Positions 1 through 9,430 of a stretch of DNA of 64,000 nt are shown here, in pieces; position 1 is the first letter of the stretch; every line of letters starts with the position of its first letter. The DNA is from an uncultured delta proteobacterium (GTDB taxonomy: Bacteria; Myxococcota_A; UBA9160; JAFDET01): assembly GCA_947259215.1 (NCBI GenBank), contig CAMYLJ010000002.1:179901-243900 (forward strand), given 5' to 3'. The position numbers were made by a program, and so were the translations under genes. The notes under the pieces were generated by a model. The model was not told the origin of the DNA, made no database searches, and worked only from the letters and a program-made list of their open reading frames with translations.

Positions 1-1
1 C

Positions 2-367
2 CCGGTGGTCTTCTCACTGCTGCGCCGATCCTTCGCGGTGCTGGTCACGCTGCGTCCGCGCAAGGATACGAGCACCGTGCCGTCCAAGCTCTACGAGTCC
101 CTCGCCAGCGGGCGGCCCGTGCTCTACCAGGCCGCCGGCGAGGGCGCCGAGACGGTGCGTCGAGCAGGGGGGGGAGCCGTCGTTGCGCCTGGCGATCCGG
201 ACGCCCTGGCCGAGGCCATGCTCGGCTACTGGCAGGATCCCGAACGGGCAGATCGCGATGGCGCGCGCGGTCGCGCCTTCGTGGCCGAGGTCTTCGATCG
301 GCGGGAGATCGCGGAGCACTTCGCTGGGCTGCTTGCCGCGCTGGCGCGCGGAGTCAGTCCGGCGTGA
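2..367 (+). CDS. Glycosyltransferase family 4, C-terminal part (cut by window edge)
   Basis: This is the C-terminal end of a GT4-type sugar transferase whose N-terminal half lies before the window. The visible ~121 residues contain the donor-binding segment around SKLYESLASGRPVLY, followed by the usual VAPGDPDALAEAM and a helical tail, as in the second Rossmann lobe of GT-B enzymes. Its stop overlaps the start of the next glycosyltransferase by 4 bases (GTGA), so the two are probably co-translated. Donor and acceptor sugars cannot be told from this fragment. Confidence 0.8.
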   Translation, partial: PVVFSLLRRSFAVLVTLRPRKDTSTVPSKLYESLASGRPVLYQAAGEGAETVRRAGGGAVVAPGDPDALAEAMLGYWQDPERADRDGARGRAFVAEVFDRREIAEHFAGLLAALARGVSPA

Positions 368-1554
368 GCAGCCCGGAGGAACTCGCGACGCGCCCGTTCA
401 CGGCCGGTACCGGCCGGCGCATCCTGATCGACGCTCGCATGGCGACCGTGGGAGGCGGCTACACCCACCTGGTCAACGTGGTTCCACGCCTGGTGGCGCT
501 GCGGCCGGGGGACCGCTTCCGGGTGTTCCTGCGGTCGGAGCGGGCGCAGGCGGCGCTTCCCGAGGCTCCGAACCTCGAGGTCAACTTCGTCGGGGATACG
601 GGGACGGCGGGTCGGCTGCGCTTCACGCTGATCGACGCCCCACGCATCGCGCGGCGCTGGGGCGCCGACCTCCTCTTCTCGATCTCCGAATACGCCCCGC
701 TCACGACGCCCTGTCCCACCATCGTGAGCTTCCGCAATCCCAACGTCTTCACGCCGCTGCGCCAGGGCTGGGCCTGGAACGACCAGCTCCTGCTCGGAAC
801 CAAGCGCGTGCTGGCGCAGCTCGTGGCGCGCCGCTGCGCGCGTGTCCTGTTCGTGAGCGAAGACTCGGCGCGCTGGATCGGCGATCGCGTCGGTCTGCCG
901 GAGTCCCGGCGGGCCGTGGTGCATCACGGCGTGGAGCCGGCAGCCTTCAGTCCGTCTCGAGTCGAGCGGCCGCATCCCCGGCCCTACGTGCTCTCCGTCG
1001 GCACGAACTACCGGTACAAGAATTTCGTGCGCTTGATCGAGGCATGGGCGCTCTTGGCGCGGACTCGACCGGACGTGCCCGATCTCGTCATCATCGGCGA
1101 CGACCAGGATCCGCAGTACGCGGTCCAGATGAAGCAGGCCCGCACGTCCACGGGTGAGCTGGCGGAGCGGGTGCACCTGCTGGGCGAAGTGCGCTACGAA
1201 GACGTGAAGGCCTACTACGCCCACGCCGAGCTCTTCGTGTTCCCGTCCTACCTGGAGACGTTCGGACATCCGCTGCTCGAGGCCATGGCCAGCGACACCC
1301 CGCTCGTGGCCTCGGACATCGAAGTCTTCCGCGAAGTGGCTGGCGAGGCAGCCGTGTACGCCGACCCCTTCGAACCCGGAAGCCTGGCAGCCGCCATCGG
1401 GTCCGTGCTCGACGACCCGGACCTCGCCGGCCGGCTCGTCTCCGCGGGGCGAGAGCGCGTAACGCGATTCACCTGGGAGCGGTCGGCGGCGGGGCTGCTG
1501 CGGCTATTCGACGAGGTGTTGGAGGAGCGGGCGGCGGACCCGTGCGCCGCATAG
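364..1554 (+). CDS. Glycosyltransferase family 4
   Basis: A complete GT-B fold transferase of 396 residues that probably adds one sugar to a lipid-linked glycan at the cytoplasmic membrane. The N-terminal acceptor lobe begins near ILIDARMATVGGGYTH. The donor lobe has YVLSVGTNYRYKN near residue 215 and the EX7E motif ETFGHPLLE near residue 297. The GTG start at 364 overlaps the previous stop. It is clearly paralogous to the opposite-strand gene at 1579-2682 (shared VVHHG motif and the same EX7E text), and a decayed N-terminal copy of this kind of gene lies at 4625-4900. The sugar specificity is unknown. Confidence 0.88.
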   Translation: MSSPEELATRPFTAGTGRRILIDARMATVGGGYTHLVNVVPRLVALRPGDRFRVFLRSERAQAALPEAPNLEVNFVGDTGTAGRLRFTLIDAPRIARRWGADLLFSISEYAPLTTPCPTIVSFRNPNVFTPLRQGWAWNDQLLLGTKRVLAQLVARRCARVLFVSEDSARWIGDRVGLPESRRAVVHHGVEPAAFSPSRVERPHPRPYVLSVGTNYRYKNFVRLIEAWALLARTRPDVPDLVIIGDDQDPQYAVQMKQARTSTGELAERVHLLGEVRYEDVKAYYAHAELFVFPSYLETFGHPLLEAMASDTPLVASDIEVFREVAGEAAVYADPFEPGSLAAAIGSVLDDPDLAGRLVSAGRERVTRFTWERSAAGLLRLFDEVLEERAADPCAA

Positions 1555-1578
1555 GCTGTGGCGGCCAGCCGTCCGTCA

Positions 1579-2682
1579 TCACGGCGCCGACAGGGCTTCG
1601 CGGAAAACACGGGCCAGGGCATCCGCGGATCGCTTCCACGTGAAGGTTTCGGCACGCTCGCGCCCGATGGCGATTCGCCGCCCGCGGCCGACATCGTCGC
1701 CGCGGACCGCGTCGATGGCATCCGCGAGCTTTCGCGCGTCAGCAGGCGGGAAGTACAGAGCCGCCTCCGCTGCGATCTCGCGAAACGATGCGATGTCCGA
1801 GGCCACGATCGGCGTGCCCGCCAGCATGGCTTCGAGCAGGGGATGGCCGAAGGTCTCGATGAGCGAGGGGAAGACGAGCGCTTGTGAGGCCCGGTAGTAG
1901 TCGAGGATTCGAGCATAGGGAACCGCGCCCACGAAGCGGATCCGCCCCTCCACGCCCATCTGCGCCGCCAGTGCGCGCAGCTCCCCGGCGTGCCGCGGGT
2001 CGGCGAACGAGCTCCCTGCAAGCCAGAGCTCGAGCCTGGGATCGTTCACGTACCGCAGCGCCTCGATCAGGACGCCAAGGTTCTTGTGGCGCTCGGGCGC
2101 GGCCGGCAGGAAGAGAAAAGGAGCGTCGTGCTCGACGGGCCGCGCAGCATCGAACGCAGCGGGCGCGATGCCGTGGTGAACCACGGCCACGCGTTCCGAC
2201 GGAATGCGAACGCTCTGCCGGATCAGGTCCGCTGCCGCCTGGGTCGGGAACACGACGCGACGCACGCGTCGCAGGCCCGCGGGCACGAGTACCCGCAGCG
2301 CCCGCATCCGCAGCGTGTTGTAGAAGCGGGTATCGTAGATATTCAGATTCCGAAGCGCGACGACCGTCGGGATGCGGGGGAAGATCGGCGCCATGTCGGC
2401 GACGCAGTAGAGCAGGTCGTAGCGGGTGCTCGCCCGAGGCAGGACGAGCTGCTCGTAGAGGACCCGGAGGACCAGTTGGGGGGAACGCGGAATGTCCGGC
2501 AGCTGCAGCGACCTGACCTCCGCGCCTTCGATCTCCGTGAGGCGGCCTTGGGGTACGAGCAGCGTGTACCGGAAGCCACGTGGATCTGCGGCCAACTCGC
2601 GCAGCAGGTTCGAGATGTACGTCCAGCCCCCCCCGTGGCTCAGGGTAAGAGCATTGATCAGAACCGAGGGTGTTCGCGACAC
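1579..2682 (-). CDS. Glycosyltransferase family 4
   Basis: A 367-residue GT4 enzyme, convergent with the previous gene and separated from it by only 24 bases. The N-terminus SVLINALTLSHGGGWTYI forms the acceptor lobe. VAVVHHGIAPAAF leads into the donor lobe, which carries ETFGHPLLEAM (EX7E, near residue 275). It shares its layout and several motifs with the gene at 364-1554, so the two are probably paralogues acting on related acceptors. It has no membrane segment and is likely a cytosolic, membrane-associated enzyme of glycan repeat-unit assembly. Donor and linkage are not predictable. Confidence 0.87.
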   Translation of the reverse strand: MSRTPSVLINALTLSHGGGWTYISNLLRELAADPRGFRYTLLVPQGRLTEIEGAEVRSLQLPDIPRSPQLVLRVLYEQLVLPRASTRYDLLYCVADMAPIFPRIPTVVALRNLNIYDTRFYNTLRMRALRVLVPAGLRRVRRVVFPTQAAADLIRQSVRIPSERVAVVHHGIAPAAFDAARPVEHDAPFLFLPAAPERHKNLGVLIEALRYVNDPRLELWLAGSSFADPRHAGELRALAAQMGVEGRIRFVGAVPYARILDYYRASQALVFPSLIETFGHPLLEAMLAGTPIVASDIASFREIAAEAALYFPPADARKLADAIDAVRGDDVGRGRRIAIGRERAETFTWKRSADALARVFREALSAP

Positions 2683-2764
2683 TGTTCCTGGCCTTCGCTC
2701 TTCCTGTCAACGGATCGTCGCGGACCGAGCCGGGCAGATAGTCGCGCGAGAGCGGACCAGACGC

Positions 2765-2770
2765 CATACT
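2765..2770 (+). promoter_or_regulatory. Possible -10 element upstream of the 2781 glycosyltransferase
   Basis: CATACT resembles a TATAAT -10 box and ends 10 bases before the ATG at 2781, in the 98-base divergent gap between two glycosyltransferases. No convincing -35 is visible. If real, the transcript would be almost leaderless. This rests on pattern matching by eye. Confidence 0.25.
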
Positions 2771-2780
2771 CCCCCGCGTC

Positions 2781-3893
2781 ATGAGGACCCGGCCTCGAAT
2801 CCTGCTGGCCCTGGAAGGCCTGAGCATGGATGGCGGCGTCGCCGCGGTCAGCCGCTGCCTGGCGCGAGTGCTCGACGAGGAGAGCGAGGCGAATCGTCTG
2901 GAGCGCAGCGATCGCATTCTCCTGCACGACTCATCGAGTTCGCCCCCCCCGCTGCCCGGTCGTGGCGTCCAGATCTGCGAAGGAGGCCGCAAGCTGCGCT
3001 TCATCTGGGACCTGCACCGTCTCGGTCTGCGCTGGCGCCACGATTGGGTCGTATTCGATCACATCGGCGTGGCGCGAAGCGGCGGCTGGCCCCTGCCAGG
3101 TTCCCCGGCTCGCTACGCGGTGGTGGTCCACGGCGGCGAGCTCGAAGCCGTGGCCCCCGGAAATGCGTTCGAGCGGGCCTTGCGGAGGGCCGTGCTCGTG
3201 ATCACCAACTCGCACTTCACCGCCGGTCGGGTCGCGAACCTGCTTCCCGACCTGGCGAATCGCATCCGACCCGTGCCCCTGTGCCTCGAGCCGGAGCGGG
3301 AGCAGCGCTGGAAGGCGGAAGCCGGCCACGCGTCGCCCGCGGAACGGGAGCCCGCGGCTCTCATCGTGGGCCGCATGTGGTCCACGGAGCGGGGCAAGGG
3401 ACACGACGAGCTCATCCGCGCCTGGCCCGGCGTGCTGAAGCGGGTGCCGGCCGCCGAGCTCTGGATCGCCGGGGGCGGCGACGATCGGCCCCGGCTCGAA
3501 GCGCTCGCACGCGAGACGGGCGCAGGCACCGCGATCCAGTTCCTGGGCCGCATCTCGGACCCAGAGCTCGCGGACCGCTACCGCCGGGCGCGGGTCCTCT
3601 CGATGCCGAGCCGCCAGGAGGGCTTCGGCCTCGTGTACGCCGAGGCCATGTGGCACGGCCTCCCCTGCCTGGGCTCGACGGCCGACGCCGCCAGCGAGGT
3701 GATCGAGGATGGCGTCACGGGCCGGCTCGTGCCCTACGGCGACGTCGAAGCCGTGGGCGAGGGGGTAGCGGCCCTGCTGGCCGATCCCGAGCTCGCCGCC
3801 CGACTCGGCGCGGCGGGGCGAGCCCGCGTGGAGGAGCGCTACTCCTATGCCCGCTTCCGGAGCGACATGCTCGAAGCCCTGGGACTGGGATAG
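2781..3893 (+). CDS. Glycosyltransferase family 4
   Basis: A 370-residue GT4-type transferase, divergent from the 1579-2682 gene. It opens with RPRILLALEGLSMDGGVAAV, the glycine-rich acceptor-lobe loop typical of GT4. It continues with ITNSHFTAGRV, the donor-lobe entry ALIVGRMWSTERGKGHDELI, and the EX7E motif EGFGLVYAE near residue 280. The C-terminal helix ends in the usual RVEERYSYARF. Only 9 bases separate it from the downstream methyltransferase, so the two probably form one unit. It most likely builds the same surface glycan; the sugar is unknown. Confidence 0.87.
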   Translation: MRTRPRILLALEGLSMDGGVAAVSRCLARVLDEESEANRLERSDRILLHDSSSSPPPLPGRGVQICEGGRKLRFIWDLHRLGLRWRHDWVVFDHIGVARSGGWPLPGSPARYAVVVHGGELEAVAPGNAFERALRRAVLVITNSHFTAGRVANLLPDLANRIRPVPLCLEPEREQRWKAEAGHASPAEREPAALIVGRMWSTERGKGHDELIRAWPGVLKRVPAAELWIAGGGDDRPRLEALARETGAGTAIQFLGRISDPELADRYRRARVLSMPSRQEGFGLVYAEAMWHGLPCLGSTADAASEVIEDGVTGRLVPYGDVEAVGEGVAALLADPELAARLGAAGRARVEERYSYARFRSDMLEALGLG

Positions 3894-3902
3894 GCTCACC
3901 GC

Positions 3903-4658
3903 ATGACGTCCCGCGATGCGCTCTACCAGAGCTACACGGCCCACCCGAGCCATCCCCATGACGCCCGCAGCGCCGATCTCGATCGAGTGTACCAGGCCCA
4001 TCTGCGGGGCTGGCTGCCGCGGGACCACGAGCTTCCGATTCTCGACCTGGGCTGCGGTGATGGCTACCTGCTGGGCTTCCTCAGTCGCCTCGGGTACCAG
4101 AGCCTCGTCGGCGTGGACGCGACCGCGGCCCAGGCGGAACGCGCTCGCGCCGTCGCACCCGGTGCGGAGGTGCTGCTCGGCGATGGGAGCGAGCTCCTGC
4201 GCGAACGCCCCGGTCGGTTCGCGGCCATTCTATGCATCGACGTGCTCGAGCACCTGACCCGCGAGGAGCTCGTCGGGACGGTGCGCCTGGCTGCCGTGGC
4301 GCTGCTCCCCGGCGGCTCGCTGATTGCGCGTGTGCCCAACGCCGATTCTCCCTTTCACGATGCCATCCGCTACGGAGACCTGACCCACGAGATCGGCCTC
4401 GCGCCGCCGGCCGTGGTGCACCTCCTCAAGATGGCCGGGCTGGAAGAGATCGAGTTTCGAGAGGAAGCTCCCGTCGTCCGAGGCTGGCGGAGCGCTCTTC
4501 GCGCGGGCGCCTGGGCGATGCTTCGGCAGCTGGTGCGGGCCTGGAACCTGATCGAAACCGGATCCGCGGGAAGTGGCGTGTATACCCGGGTCGCCTATGT
4601 GCGGGCGCGGCGTCCGGGCGGCAGGCTCGCCGGCGCGTACTCCGACACAGAGAAGTAG
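3903..4658 (+). CDS. Class I SAM-dependent methyltransferase
   Basis: A 251-residue methyltransferase, probably modifying a sugar of the neighbouring glycan. Motif I is ILDLGCGDGYLL near residues 45-55. The acidic motif II end is VGVDATAAQ and motif IV is LCIDVLEHLTREELV. After the Rossmann core comes a C-terminal region with SGVYTRVAYVRA. The last ~16 residues are read from DNA that is the antisense of a glycosyltransferase remnant (4625-4900), so the native 3' end may have been replaced when that fragment arose. It follows the glycosyltransferase at 2781-3893 by 9 bases. The substrate is inferred only from context. Confidence 0.85.
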   Translation: MTSRDALYQSYTAHPSHPHDARSADLDRVYQAHLRGWLPRDHELPILDLGCGDGYLLGFLSRLGYQSLVGVDATAAQAERARAVAPGAEVLLGDGSELLRERPGRFAAILCIDVLEHLTREELVGTVRLAAVALLPGGSLIARVPNADSPFHDAIRYGDLTHEIGLAPPAVVHLLKMAGLEEIEFREEAPVVRGWRSALRAGAWAMLRQLVRAWNLIETGSAGSGVYTRVAYVRARRPGGRLAGAYSDTEK

Positions 4659-4900
4659 AGGTCGGCGCCCCACTCGCGCGCCAACCGAAGGCCGTCGCGG
4701 AACGTGAAGGCCAGGCGCCCGAGCGGCCCCAGAGGCCGCACCATGCGAACCTCGAGATTCTCCGCCTGCGGCAGGCAGCGCGCCACGCGCTCGTTGCGTG
4801 ACACCAAGAGGAAGTCGCTGCCTCGGTCCAGCCGAAGCAGCCGCGGGACGATGTTGGTCAGGTAGGTGAATCCCCCGCCGACGTCGGCGGTCAGGACTGC
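4625..4900 (-). pseudogene. Truncated N-terminal remnant of a GT4 glycosyltransferase
   Basis: Read on the minus strand, this stretch gives about 92 residues that align with the N-terminal lobe of the intact enzyme at 364-1554. Matching pieces include VGGGFTYLTNIVPRLL against VGGGYTHLVNVVPRLV, and WGADLYFSVSEYAP against WGADLLFSISEYAP. The similarity stops just after the SEYAP segment and the remaining ~300 residues are absent. Upstream the frame stays open to 5110 but shows no family features. It is a partial copy left by duplication and deletion. Its distal end overlaps the methyltransferase stop codon on the other strand. Confidence 0.8.
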
Positions 4901-5273
4901 TGGGCATCGTCTCTTCCCCTCGGAGATGAGGTGGCAAGGCGGGGGCAGAAGGTGTCTAACAGGCTGCTCCGGCCGGGCTGCCGGGTGCTGCGAGCGACGG
5001 ACACGCATACGGCGGCGCCGCATAGCCTCGCTCGGCCATCGGCCGCCGCCGCTCCGGTGCAGCCAGGTTAACCGCTCCCCCGCTAGGGCGTGCAATCCCG
5101 TTCTGCCCACAGGCGACGGTTCGAGGAACTGCTGTCAGCGCTACACAATCGAGCATCGTACTAGGACTCGCTGCACTTGGGGCTGACTGGGGATCCGACG
5201 TCCCCAACCGAGTGCACTGCGTCGAGGGAGCTCCAGCGGCGGTCGTCAGGGCTTTGTGCAAGACTGGCGGCTT
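4901..5273. other. Intergenic stretch without a recognisable gene
   Basis: About 370 bases between the glycosyltransferase remnant and the SGNH hydrolase. Neither strand reads as a plausible protein and no RNA gene was seen. It presumably includes the promoter of the hydrolase at 5274, but no clear -35/-10 pair can be named. Confidence 0.5.
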
Positions 5274-6425
5274 ATGTCTGGCGGATCGCTCTCGCTTTCG
5301 AAACGCTTCGCCTTTGCGGCGGGCACGGTCGTGTTTGCTGCCGCATTCGTCTACCTGGGCACCGTTCTGCTGCGGGGCTCGTACGCCTACTACCAGTTCA
5401 AGGTGAAGAGCCACGCGTGGGCCGGACGGGCCTGGCAGGAAGACCCGGAACTCGGATATGCACACGTTCCAGGGTTTCGCGGCATCCAGACGCTCGCCGC
5501 GGACCTGAAGGTTCCGGTCTGGATCGACGAGCGGGGTTTCCGGATACCGTCCGATGGCGCGGCGGCCACGAGAGGGGATCGTCCCCTCGTCCTGGCATTC
5601 GGGGACTCCAACACCTTCGGCCAGGGAAGCCGGGCCGAGGAGACCTACACGTTTCTCGTGGCACGAGAACTCGGCGGCTCGGCGATCAACGCGGCCGTAA
5701 GCGGCTACGGTCTGCTCCCGATGCTCCTCCGGGCCCGACGGCTCATCCCGCAGTACAAGCCCGACGTGGTGCTGATCGGCTATGCGCCCGGCTTGGAGCA
5801 GCGTTCGATGACCGGGTTCTCCGAGACCAGGCTCGCCGCCATTCCGATCCCGTACTTCTACGAGGCCTCGCAGGGAACCCTGGGCATCCAGGAGCCATTG
5901 TCCGAGTCCATCGTCTTCGATCTGGGACTGGACTCGTACTGGCCGACCGAGGTGGGAGCTGGCGACTTCCTGTCCTTTCTCCTGCTGGGCGCCGCACCCG
6001 CGTTGATCCACCGGGATTACGTGAACAGCTACCTCTGGCTGGCAAGGGCGGTCGGATGCGCGAAGCCGCCCATGTCGGACGGGCGGACCATGACGAAGCT
6101 CGTGATGGAGGAGATCGCGCTGCTCGCGTCGGAACATGGAGGCAAGCCGGTCGTCGTCAGCGTCGGCCACGGGCCGGACGCCGCGGACAGGCACGCCCTG
6201 ATGCGCGAGATTCCGGAACTCCGCGTCGTGAACGTGAGAGGGCGGCTGGAGGAGACGCTTCCGGTGAAGAGCGTGGAAGCGCTGCGCAGGGCCTATTACT
6301 TCTGGTCGGGTTCCCCACCTGTCCTGGTGGACTTCCATTACAACCCCAAGGCCCAGCGGATCATCGCGGACGGCATCCTCGTGGCGCTCGGCGAGCAACC
6401 GCGGGCGCTCGCGGACCAGCCCTAG
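5274..6425 (+). CDS. Membrane-anchored SGNH/GDSL-like hydrolase
   Basis: A 383-residue protein with one N-terminal membrane segment (about residues 12-32), placing the rest outside the cytoplasm. Block I of the SGNH fold is FGDSNTFGQG near residue 110, with the catalytic Ser in GDS. The C-terminal block is VLVDFHYNPKAQ, supplying the Asp and His. Such proteins in glycan loci usually add or remove O-acyl groups. The gene stands alone before the carbamoyltransferase operon. A GTG at 5256 could add six residues; the ATG is preferred. A shrunken paralogue lacking the middle lies at 24288-24563. The activity (esterase or acyltransferase) is unknown. Confidence 0.8.
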   Translation: MSGGSLSLSKRFAFAAGTVVFAAAFVYLGTVLLRGSYAYYQFKVKSHAWAGRAWQEDPELGYAHVPGFRGIQTLAADLKVPVWIDERGFRIPSDGAAATRGDRPLVLAFGDSNTFGQGSRAEETYTFLVARELGGSAINAAVSGYGLLPMLLRARRLIPQYKPDVVLIGYAPGLEQRSMTGFSETRLAAIPIPYFYEASQGTLGIQEPLSESIVFDLGLDSYWPTEVGAGDFLSFLLLGAAPALIHRDYVNSYLWLARAVGCAKPPMSDGRTMTKLVMEEIALLASEHGGKPVVVSVGHGPDAADRHALMREIPELRVVNVRGRLEETLPVKSVEALRRAYYFWSGSPPVLVDFHYNPKAQRIIADGILVALGEQPRALADQP

Positions 6426-6575
6426 CCCGATCCGGGAAGCACCGAGAAACGCCTACGAGGACGGGGCTGTAGCAGGGTGCGGCGGGAAGATCCCCGCGGG
6501 GACCGCTAGGGTGGTGTGGAGCATTCGCCACATTGAATCAGCTATAGTCCGCGGTTCGGCTGATCGGGAGAGTCG

Positions 6576-9428
6576 ATGACGGCAGTGCTCGGAATCTCTG
6601 CTTTCTACCACGACTCCGCCGCTGCGCTCCTTGTCGATGGCCGTATCGTGGCCGCGGCGCAGCAGGAGCGCTTCAGCCGCAAGAAGCACGATGAGAGCTT
6701 CCCCAGCGACGCCATCGACTTCTGCCTCCGCCAGGCGGATCTCACGCCGGAGCAGCTCGACTACGTCGGGTTCTACGACAAGCCCCTCCGGAAGTTCGAT
6801 CGTCTCCTGGAGACCTACCTGGCCTATGCGCCGGTCGGGTTCCGCTCGTATGCCAGGGCGATGCCGATCTGGCTCAGGCAGAAGCTTCACCTGCCCCGGG
6901 AGCTCAACAAGGGGTTGGGGCACGCCTACAAGAAGCGGTATGTGTTCGCCGAGCATCACGAATCGCATGCGGCCAGCGCCTTCTTCCCGTCTCCCTTCGA
7001 AGAAGCGGCGATCCTGACCTTCGATGGCGTCGGGGAGTGGGCGACGGCCAGCTACGGAGTGGGTCGGGGGAACCGGGTCGAGCTCACGCACGAACTTCAG
7101 TTTCCGCACTCGCTCGGTCTTCTCTACTCCGCCTTCACCTACTATTGCGGCTTCCAGGTCAACGAGGGCGAGTACAAGCTGATGGGACTGGCGCCCTACG
7201 GCGAGCCCCGGTACGTCGACCTCATTCTCGACCACCTGCTGGACCTCAAGGCAGATGGATCGTTCCGCCTGGATCTCTCCTACTTCAACTACTGCCAGGG
7301 TTCGACGATGACCTCGGAGAAGTTCCACGGGCTCTTCGGCGATCCACCGCGAGCTCCGGAATCCACCTTGACCCAGAAGCACATGGACGTAGCCGCGTCG
7401 ATCCAGCGGGTGACCGAGGAGATCGTGCTGCGCGCCGCCGCACATCTGCACCGAGAAACTGCCATGAACGATCTGTGCCTCGCCGGCGGTGTTGCGTTGA
7501 ACTGCGTGGCCAATGGACGACTCCTGCGCGAGGGACCGTTCGAGCGCATCTGGATCCAGCCGGCCGCCGGAGATGCCGGAGGAGCGCTCGGAGTGGCGAC
7601 CCTCATCTGGCACCAGCTGCTGGACAACCCGAGGGAGATCCGCGCGCCCGACGCCCAATACGGGTCGCTGCTCGGCCTGGAGTACGAGGACGACGAGATC
7701 GCGGGCTTTCTCGACTCCGTCGGGGCGTTCTACGAACGGATCGATGCCGAGGATGCACTCTGCGAGCGCGTCGCCGACGCGATCGCCGCCGGCAACGTCG
7801 TCGGCTGGTTCCAGGGAAGGATGGAGTTCGGGCCCCGCGCCCTCGGCTCGCGCAGCATCCTCGCCGATGCGCGCGCCTCCGAGATGCAGTCCACGATCAA
7901 TCTGAAGGTGAAGTTCCGCGAGGGCTTCCGACCCTTCGCACCCATCGTCCTGGAGGAACACGCGTCCGAATACTTCGACCTCGACGAGGGGCAGGAGAGC
8001 CCCTACATGCTTCTGGTGACGCCCGTACGAGAGTCGAAGCGGCTGGCAATCCCGCCGGAGCTGGTGGAAGCAGAGGGCACCGACAAGCTGAAGCAGAAGC
8101 GATCGACCATCCCCGCCGTAACCCATGTGGACTACTCCGCCCGCGTCCAGACCATCGACGCGGAACGCCACGGCCTGCTGCGGAGACTGCTCGAGGCGTT
8201 CTACGACAAGACCGGCTGCCCGGTGATGGTGAACACCAGCTTCAACCTCGGCTGGGATCCCATCGTCTGCACTCCGCAGGAGGCGTACCGGACCTTCATG
8301 GCGTCGGAGATCGACATGCTCGTGATGGGTCACTGTGTGCTGCGGAAGACCGCACAGCCGGCCCACCTCTCCTCGATCTCCTCCGGCGCATCCATCGACG
8401 AGGCGCTCGAAGGCGTGCTCGCGAGCCCATGCTGCCAGGAGGAGCTGCGCCGCGACGGCCTTGCCCTCGTGTGCGCGGGCTGCGGCCACGCCTTCGAGAT
8501 CGAAGATGACATCCCGCAGCTCTTCTGGCCCCACGAGAGCATCGGCGACGACAGGGACGTCACAGACGTCGTGAAGGCCTTCTACGAAGAGACACCCTTT
8601 CCCAACTACGATGACCACGACTCGCTGCGGTCCCTGATCGAGAAATCGCGCCGAGGTCTCTACGCCCGGCAGCTCGAGGAGACGATTCCGTACAACAGCA
8701 GGGTGCTCGAGGTCGGCTGCGGCACCGGCCAGCTCAGCAATTTCCTCGGCATCTCCTGCCGGCGGGTGATCGGGACCGACCTCTGCATGAACTCGTTGAA
8801 GCTGGGAGAGCGCTTTCGAAAGGAGCAGAATCTCTCGCGGGTGCGATTCATCCAGATGAACCTGTTCCGGCCCGCGTTGCGTCCCGCCCAGTTCGACGTC
8901 CTCCTCTGCAACGGCGTCCTCCACCACACGGCGGACCCTCGCGGCGGCTTCGAGGGACTCCTGCCCCTGGTCAAGCCCGGTGGTCACGTCGTGATCGGGC
9001 TCTACAACCGCTTCGGACGCCTGGCGACGGACCAGCGCCGCCGGCTCTTCCGGCTGCTGGGCGGGCGCGCGCGCTGGATCGACCCGGTGCTGCGTAAGGA
9101 GGGTCTGAGCGTCGACAAACGGCGAGCCTGGTTCGCCGACCAGTACCGGCACCCGCACGAGTCGAAGCACACCTCCGGGGAAGTGCTGCGGTGGTTCGAC
9201 GAGGCGGGGCTCGAGTTCATCCGCGGCATCCCGGCACTTCGATTCGAAGACGACGGGCTGGCGGGATCCAGCCTGTTCGAATCCCAGTCCCGCGGGACGG
9301 CTCTCGACCGCTTCCTAGCCCAGACGATCCAGGTGGCGGCCCCCGGACAGCGCGAGGGGGGCTTCTTCGTCATGATCGGCCGCAGGCCGCCGGCAGGCGC
9401 GCCCGACGCCACCGCAGGCCAAGGCTGA
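6576..9428 (+). CDS. NodU/CmcH-type carbamoyltransferase fused to zinc ribbon and SAM methyltransferase
   Basis: A 950-residue fusion. Residues 1 to ~590 form a complete O-carbamoyltransferase: the start VLGISAFYHDSAAALL, the metal-binding EHHESHAASAF, NEGEYKLMGLAPYG, LCLAGGVALNCVANG, EFGPRALGSRSIL and VMVNTSFNLGWDPIV. This family transfers carbamoyl from carbamoyl phosphate to a hydroxyl via carbamoyl-adenylate. At ~617-650 a Trm112-like zinc ribbon (SPCCQEEL, CAGCGHAFEIEDDIPQLF) leads into a class I methyltransferase with VLEVGCGTGQLSNFLG near residue 709 and CNGVLHHTADP. One polypeptide can thus carbamoylate and methylate. GGGAG-like GGGAG at 6566-6570 is a well-placed ribosome site. Two bases separate it from the SxtJ-like gene. 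Confidence 0.92.
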   Translation: MTAVLGISAFYHDSAAALLVDGRIVAAAQQERFSRKKHDESFPSDAIDFCLRQADLTPEQLDYVGFYDKPLRKFDRLLETYLAYAPVGFRSYARAMPIWLRQKLHLPRELNKGLGHAYKKRYVFAEHHESHAASAFFPSPFEEAAILTFDGVGEWATASYGVGRGNRVELTHELQFPHSLGLLYSAFTYYCGFQVNEGEYKLMGLAPYGEPRYVDLILDHLLDLKADGSFRLDLSYFNYCQGSTMTSEKFHGLFGDPPRAPESTLTQKHMDVAASIQRVTEEIVLRAAAHLHRETAMNDLCLAGGVALNCVANGRLLREGPFERIWIQPAAGDAGGALGVATLIWHQLLDNPREIRAPDAQYGSLLGLEYEDDEIAGFLDSVGAFYERIDAEDALCERVADAIAAGNVVGWFQGRMEFGPRALGSRSILADARASEMQSTINLKVKFREGFRPFAPIVLEEHASEYFDLDEGQESPYMLLVTPVRESKRLAIPPELVEAEGTDKLKQKRSTIPAVTHVDYSARVQTIDAERHGLLRRLLEAFYDKTGCPVMVNTSFNLGWDPIVCTPQEAYRTFMASEIDMLVMGHCVLRKTAQPAHLSSISSGASIDEALEGVLASPCCQEELRRDGLALVCAGCGHAFEIEDDIPQLFWPHESIGDDRDVTDVVKAFYEETPFPNYDDHDSLRSLIEKSRRGLYARQLEETIPYNSRVLEVGCGTGQLSNFLGISCRRVIGTDLCMNSLKLGERFRKEQNLSRVRFIQMNLFRPALRPAQFDVLLCNGVLHHTADPRGGFEGLLPLVKPGGHVVIGLYNRFGRLATDQRRRLFRLLGGRARWIDPVLRKEGLSVDKRRAWFADQYRHPHESKHTSGEVLRWFDEAGLEFIRGIPALRFEDDGLAGSSLFESQSRGTALDRFLAQTIQVAAPGQREGGFFVMIGRRPPAGAPDATAGQG

Positions 9429-9430
9429 GC

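Noticed and set aside
4901..5110. N-terminal extension of the GT remnant as a real coding region
   Set aside because: The ~70 residues upstream of the homologous part are Arg-rich and match nothing in the intact enzyme.
6453..9170. 905-codon open frame antisense to the carbamoyltransferase fusion
   Set aside because: It arises from high-GC codon bias opposite a strongly supported gene and has no domain features.
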